DNA of 9,062 nt from Anaerolineae bacterium (lineage in GTDB: Bacteria; Chloroflexota; Anaerolineae; Promineifilales; Promineifilaceae). How positions within the stretch are numbered: the first letter of the stretch is position 1; each line of letters starts with the position of its first letter. The notes beneath the pieces were generated by a model. It did no database searches. It was given only the letters and a program-made list of their open reading frames with translations, and was not told the origin of the DNA. Positions 6,663 to 9,062 of this stretch are shown here, piece by piece. Where the stretch lies: contig JANQGC010000116.1 of NCBI GenBank assembly GCA_028277515.1, positions 1 through 9,062 of the forward strand, written 5' to 3'. Made by a program: the position numbers and the translations under genes.

Positions 6663-6688
6663 GAGCAATTTGCCTAAATTGCTCTTTT
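6663..6688 (+). repeat. 9-bp hairpin GAGCAATTT-GCCT-AAATTGCTC followed by TTTT
   Basis: The arms 6663-6671 and 6676-6684 are exact complements with loop GCCT, and a TTTT run follows on the plus strand (6685-6688). That is terminator-shaped for plus-strand transcripts, but no plus-strand gene lies to its left. On the minus strand it lies 28 nt past the stop of the second transporter gene, without a T-run. It forms the left arm of the larger inverted repeat 6666-6709. Confidence 0.6.
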
Positions 6689-6709
6689 GAAAACAAATTA
6701 GGCAATTTG
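6666..6709. repeat. Nested inverted repeat containing copy 2 of AATTAGGCAATTTGT
   Basis: Arms 6666-6681 and 6694-6709 are complementary at 14 of 16 positions around a 12-nt loop. Each arm is also a small hairpin: ACAAATT/AATTTGT (6693-6699, 6704-6710) around AGGC on the right, GAGCAATTT/AAATTGCTC on the left. The right arm shares 15 bp with 4002-4016. It lies directly after the stop codon (6712-6714) of the transporter operon and may mark its transcript end, with a weak AU stem followed by TTTTC on the minus strand. REP-like origin is inferred. Confidence 0.6.
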
Positions 6710-6711
6710 TG

Positions 6712-7122
6712 TTACAGAGGCAGGCGAGGTTGAGTAACCGCGTATAAATATGCCCCGGCCAGTGCCGCCAGGAAGGTCACAATGGCCAGGTAGGTGCCGC
6801 TGCCGATTTGAGCATATATTGGACCCGGGCAAGCCCCGGTAATCGCCCAGCCAAGACCAAAAATGGTGCCGCCAATCACGGTTCCTTTGTTGGTTGGCTT
6901 TTTAGAGATAACCAATGGTTGGCCATCGACTGATTTTGTATCCAGTCGGCGAATGATTAGAAGAGAAATGACGCCCACGACGACGGCCGAGGCGATGACC
7001 AGGTACATATAAGCGTCCTGGAAAAGAAACATCTCGTTAATGCGAAACCAGGAAATAACCTGTCCTTTGACGAGAACGATGCCGAAAAAAATACCGAGAA
7101 TGAGCACGCGTAAGTTTTGCAT
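6712..7122 (-). CDS. YeeE/YedE family transporter, half B (DUF6691-like)
   Basis: This 136-residue membrane protein has four hydrophobic segments (about 4-21, 39-57, 81-97 and 109-130). It carries the signature G-L-G-W-A-I-T-G-A-C-P-G-P (89-101) with C98. That is the second of two Cys-containing motifs found in YeeE/YedE (PF04143) proteins such as the thiosulfate transporter TsuA, where conserved membrane cysteines contact the thiosulfate as it passes. Here the roughly 330-residue transporter is split into two genes of about 140-160 residues; this is the C-terminal-like half and 7135-7614 the other. The ATG at 7122 has TAAAGGA at 7131-7137, whose TAA is the stop codon of the upstream gene, so translation of the halves is coupled. 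The transported species (thiosulfate, sulfide/persulfide or selenium compounds) cannot be decided, since no sulfur enzyme or regulator is adjacent. Confidence 0.87.
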   Translation of the reverse strand: MQNLRVLILGIFFGIVLVKGQVISWFRINEMFLFQDAYMYLVIASAVVVGVISLLIIRRLDTKSVDGQPLVISKKPTNKGTVIGGTIFGLGWAITGACPGPIYAQIGSGTYLAIVTFLAALAGAYLYAVTQPRLPL

Positions 7123-7130
7123 GAGGGGAT

Positions 7131-7137
7131 TCCTTTA
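7131..7137 (-). promoter_or_regulatory. Shine-Dalgarno overlapping the upstream stop codon
   Basis: On the minus strand TAAAGGA supplies both the stop codon of the first transporter half (TAA) and the ribosome binding site (AAAGGA) of the second, 8 nt before its ATG. This arrangement favours coupled, near-stoichiometric synthesis of two partner subunits. Confidence 0.75.
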
Positions 7138-7614
7138 TAGAAGCAGGGGGAAAATTAGCCAGGTCATGATTAAACCACCGGCAAAGAAGCTGATACTGGC
7201 GATCAAGCCGGAAAGCTGCAGGCTGGAAATACCCATGATCGTATGGCCGGAAGTGCAACCATCCGCGTAGCGGGTTCCAAAACCAACAAAAAGGCCACCG
7301 ATGGCCAGGAATAAAATACCCTGCCAACTAAAATAAGTATCCGGCAGAAAAATCAGCGGCTCGGTTGATAATAAATTATTGGCAATAAACCCGCCAATGA
7401 TGACCCCAATGACCAGGAATAGACGCCACATGGAGTTTCGCCAATCATATTGGAGATAAGGGATTTTGCTGTTTGGACGGCTGATAGCACAAATGTCGCG
7501 AAAGCTGCTGGAAATACCGAACGATTTTCCAGCGAAGATGAGTAGGGCGGGAACCATTAATCCAATAAGAGGGCCGGTTACATACCAGGGCCAGGGTTCA
7601 AGTATTTTTTCCAT
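7135..7614 (-). CDS. YeeE/YedE family transporter, half A
   Basis: From the ATG at 7614 this is a 159-residue membrane protein with four or five hydrophobic segments (about 11-28, 64-82, 96-113, 132-158). The first Cys motif of YeeE/YedE proteins is present: R-Y-A-D-G-C-T-S-G-H-T-I-M-G (115-128), with C120 in the GCTSGH core. A GKxFGIS segment (29-35) and C42 precede it. It pairs with the downstream half to form a TsuA-like channel for a sulfur compound. A longer form from the ATG at 7662 (175 residues) is open, but it lacks a ribosome binding site and its extra residues (MNTTDCWLIYFYG...) have no counterpart in the family as I know it. The ATG at 7614 has GGGAG 7 nt upstream. The gene lies 135 bp downstream of the HEAT-repeat gene in an AT-rich gap that could hold its promoter. 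Confidence 0.88.
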   Translation of the reverse strand: MEKILEPWPWYVTGPLIGLMVPALLIFAGKSFGISSSFRDICAISRPNSKIPYLQYDWRNSMWRLFLVIGVIIGGFIANNLLSTEPLIFLPDTYFSWQGILFLAIGGLFVGFGTRYADGCTSGHTIMGISSLQLSGLIASISFFAGGLIMTWLIFPLLL

Positions 7615-7621
7615 GTTATTT

Positions 7622-7626
7622 CTCCC
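7622..7626 (-). promoter_or_regulatory. Shine-Dalgarno that decides the start of transporter half A
   Basis: On the minus strand this is GGGAG, 7 nt before the ATG at 7612-7614. The in-frame ATG at 7660-7662 has no such site, so the shorter protein is preferred. Confidence 0.75.
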
Positions 7627-7749
7627 ATAAAAATAGATAAGCCAACAGTCCGTGGTGTTCATTTCCGAAAATGATTGCTGGAAATGGTGCGGAAACCGCC
7701 GACTTTCTGGAATTATTAACTTATTAGTTATTATTTATTTATTGACGAC

Positions 7750-8682
7750 TTAAGCGCTCACTTTCTCACGCAATTTCGCCGCCAGGGCATCAACATCAGG
7801 GTCGCCGGCAAAAAGTTCGGCCGTTTCTAGCAGAATGGCCAGTCGGTTTGTGTTTCCCTCAAGAGAGATTGCCTGGTTAACCAGTGACAGCAGACCCGGC
7901 CGGCGTGAGGATAGAAGAGCGATTGCCAGGTAGCGAAACACATCGAGATCGCTTTCCGAAATCAAGACCCCAGCCAAAAAATCAAGCGCCTGAGGGCCGC
8001 AGTCGTGTTTGATCAGCAAATCATAAAGTCCAACGCGTACCGCTGCCTGTTGGCTTTCACCATGCCGGGCAATGAGCACCGGAATCATCTCCACGGGCAG
8101 CGTAGTAAGGCAGCGCAAGCCTTCAGATATCACGTCAGGAAGGTCGGCGTTAGGATTCATAATAAAATGAAAAATCGGCAAATATTGACCCTGGCTGTGT
8201 AGAACGCGAGCGGCCGTCAATGCCGGTTCGCCCGACATGGCCTCTGTATATTCATTCACCAACAATCGCGCCGCGTGATAAGACGCCGGCTCATCATCCA
8301 GGTCGTTGAGGGTAAGTAATGCCCCGGACCGCAGCAGGTTGGCATCTTCATTGAAAGAGGGGGGCAGGAATTCAAAGGTGTCGACTGCTTCAAGCAAAAG
8401 TGGGACGTCCTCCGGAGTGGCGATCGGCCGTAAAGCGTCCAATATCGCCCGGCGCATATAAGCCCCGGCATCCCGTTTTGGCCCATTTTTGGCATAATAA
8501 TTGTATAGGTCGAGCAAAGGCTGATGTGCTTCTATCGAGGGTAATTCCAACAGGGCTTTTAAAGCTGCAAGCTGCACATCGCGACGCTTTTTCCGGTTAA
8601 GATAGGAAATGGCTTTTTCAGCGTGTGCCTTTGGATCGGCCGATAATTGGCGAAGATCTTGTGCTAATGTGTGTGATTTCAT
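7750..8682 (-). CDS. HEAT-repeat alpha-solenoid protein of unknown function
   Basis: This 310-residue, almost entirely helical protein has no signal peptide or membrane segment. It contains consecutive helix pairs typical of HEAT/PBS-lyase-type repeats: about 35-47 (DVQLAALKALLEL), 75-100, 116-128, 154-174, 184-204, 213-240 and 247-268. An acidic/basic alternation and a C-terminal capping helix end in KLREKVSA. Such proteins act as protein-binding scaffolds or accessory subunits; no catalytic motif is visible. The ATG at 8682 lacks a good ribosome binding site: an AAAGGG lies about 15 nt upstream. The gene lies alone between the 380-bp regulatory region and the transporter pair. The gap to the transporter start is 135 bp, so cotranscription is possible but not evident. 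The fold is well supported; the function is unknown. Confidence 0.82.
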   Translation of the reverse strand: MKSHTLAQDLRQLSADPKAHAEKAISYLNRKKRRDVQLAALKALLELPSIEAHQPLLDLYNYYAKNGPKRDAGAYMRRAILDALRPIATPEDVPLLLEAVDTFEFLPPSFNEDANLLRSGALLTLNDLDDEPASYHAARLLVNEYTEAMSGEPALTAARVLHSQGQYLPIFHFIMNPNADLPDVISEGLRCLTTLPVEMIPVLIARHGESQQAAVRVGLYDLLIKHDCGPQALDFLAGVLISESDLDVFRYLAIALLSSRRPGLLSLVNQAISLEGNTNRLAILLETAELFAGDPDVDALAAKLREKVSA

Positions 8683-8772
8683 TTGTGCATATACTACCCT
8701 TTTCTATGAAATTTTAAACCAAAACAAAGACAATCCATATTCTAATTGCCTATTCTTTTCACATAAAAAGGC

Positions 8773-8801
8773 TTGACAAGCAACAGTTTAAAATATAAAA
8801 T
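8773..8801 (+). promoter_or_regulatory. Sigma-70-type promoter reading rightward
   Basis: A perfect -35 TTGACA (8773-8778) is separated by 17 bp from TAAAAT (8796-8801, 5 of 6 matches to TATAAT). Transcription would start near 8808, inside the operator palindrome. It points away from the annotated genes. A weaker TATATT box on the other strand (8790-8795) leaves open a divergent promoter for the HEAT-repeat gene. Confidence 0.65.
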
Positions 8802-8815
8802 GCAATCGATTGCAT
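8800..8815. promoter_or_regulatory. LacI/CcpA-family operator ATGCAATCGATTGCAT
   Basis: This is a perfect 16-bp palindrome with a central CG and TGCAA half-sites, exactly fitting the LacI-family pattern WTGNAANCGNWNNCAW. It overlaps the last base of the -10 box and the start site, the classic position for repression. LacI-family regulators usually control sugar uptake and breakdown, so a carbohydrate operon to the right is inferred; no such gene is inside the window. Confidence 0.7.
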
Positions 8816-8960
8816 AAACAATATTTAGAAAATTATTTTAAAATCAAAAAGTCATCCCGGTATGAGACTCCCGCCAGTGCAAGTTTTCTCATGTAAACAC
8901 CCCCTTACTGTACATGTACTTGTGCCTTTAGTGCCCGATTAAGTGTATTATCACTAGCCT

Positions 8961-8997
8961 ACAAGTAATCTGTGTAGTTTACTCACATAATACTTGT
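8961..8997. repeat. Imperfect hairpin with ACAAGTA / TACTTGT arms
   Basis: ACAAGTA (8961-8967) and TACTTGT (8991-8997) pair as the outer stem. An inner TGTG (8971-8974) / CACA (8984-8987) stem encloses a 9-nt loop. A further TACTTGT lies at 8917-8923 and an ACAAGT at 9057-9062, so the same 7-mer alternates in orientation four times in about 145 bp. Confidence 0.45.
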
Positions 8998-9062
8998 TTT
9001 CTGTTTATTCTGTCACCAACATCCCATACCAGGCTGATCTGCTGAATAAATAGAAAACAAGT
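8992..9062. repeat. 71-bp unit with 19-bp terminal inverted repeats (18/19)
   Basis: ACTTGTTTTCTGTTTATTC (8992-9010) is complementary to 9044-9062 except at one position, around a 33-bp centre. The right arm ends exactly at the window end, so the repeat may extend further. It could be a MITE-like end, an operator pair, or a palindrome at an assembly breakpoint. Confidence 0.55.

Larger units (their letters stand above)
8683..9062. other. 380-bp AT-rich gene-free region
   Basis: No credible coding sequence was found on either strand. The only open plus-strand frame with an ATG downstream of the promoter (8862-8942, 26 residues) lacks a ribosome binding site. The region carries a rightward promoter with a LacI-type operator (8773-8815) and a set of inverted repeats (8910-9062). 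The gene controlled by the rightward promoter probably begins beyond the window end. Confidence 0.6.

Noticed and set aside
6078..6677. 199-residue plus-strand open frame opposite plsY
   Set aside because: The product is Pro/Thr/Lys-rich with no motif and mirrors the membrane-helix codons of plsY; plsY itself is well supported.
7615..7662. N-terminal extension of transporter half A from the ATG at 7662
   Set aside because: No ribosome binding site there, whereas the ATG at 7614 has GGGAG at ideal spacing.
7690..7749. AT-rich TAACT/AGTTA dyad after the HEAT-repeat gene as a terminator
   Set aside because: The 5-bp AT-only stem is too weak and there is no GC stem plus T-run.
8862..8942. 26-residue plus-strand frame downstream of the LacI-type promoter
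   Set aside because: It has no ribosome binding site, no recognisable features, and an unremarkable length for a random frame.
8910..9062. CRISPR array or integron attC site
   Set aside because: Repeats alternate in orientation, have irregular spacing and are only 7 bp long; no cas or integrase gene and no attC core sites are present.

Overview
The window looks like chromosomal DNA of a free-living bacterium of roughly 50% GC. Every convincing gene lies on the minus strand. A member of the Chloroflexota (Anaerolineae-like) is my best guess, from the unusual GSGRTGGTN form of PlsY motif 1, the mix of paralogous families, and palindromic repeats of a kind I associate with that phylum. This is an inference, because no rRNA or other phylogenetic marker is present.

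Layout from right to left, in the direction of transcription. (1) 8683-9062 is AT-rich and gene-free. It carries a good rightward promoter with a perfect LacI/CcpA-type operator (8773-8815) and a cluster of nested inverted repeats that ends flush with the window. (2) 7750-8682 encodes a cytoplasmic HEAT-repeat alpha-solenoid protein. (3) 7135-7614 and 6712-7122 encode the two halves of a split YeeE/YedE (TsuA-like) sulfur-compound transporter and are translationally coupled. (4) 6560-6711 is a spacer with nested palindromic repeats and a likely extended -10 promoter for the next pair. (5) 5894-6559 encodes PlsY and 5037-5891 a DegV/FakB protein, 2 bp apart. (6) A perfect 15-bp hairpin (5002-5034) separates degV from a two-domain VOC (glyoxalase / extradiol dioxygenase-like) gene, 4152-4994. 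(7) 3833-4151 is gene-free and contains repeat remnants. (8) 3389-3832 encodes a lipoprotein with two DUF333 repeats, and 48-3308 a 1086-residue membrane protein with seven TM helices, a seven-repeat beta-propeller and a phospholipase D-like domain with two intact HKD motifs.

How the genes may work together: the DegV (FakB-type) protein and PlsY plausibly form one unit, since FakA/FakB make acyl-phosphate and PlsY uses it to acylate glycerol-3-phosphate. The envelope-facing PLD protein and the DUF333 lipoprotein are both extracytoplasmic and adjacent, which suggests an envelope function that I cannot specify. The sulfur transporter pair and the HEAT protein look like independent units. No phage, plasmid, transposase, CRISPR, tRNA or rRNA feature was seen.

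The most unusual items are the 7TM-propeller-PLD fusion, the hairpin in the VOC leader with no visible Shine-Dalgarno, three families of short palindromic repeats between genes, strong over-use of CGGCCG inside genes (22 counted), and substitutions at conserved positions of PlsY.
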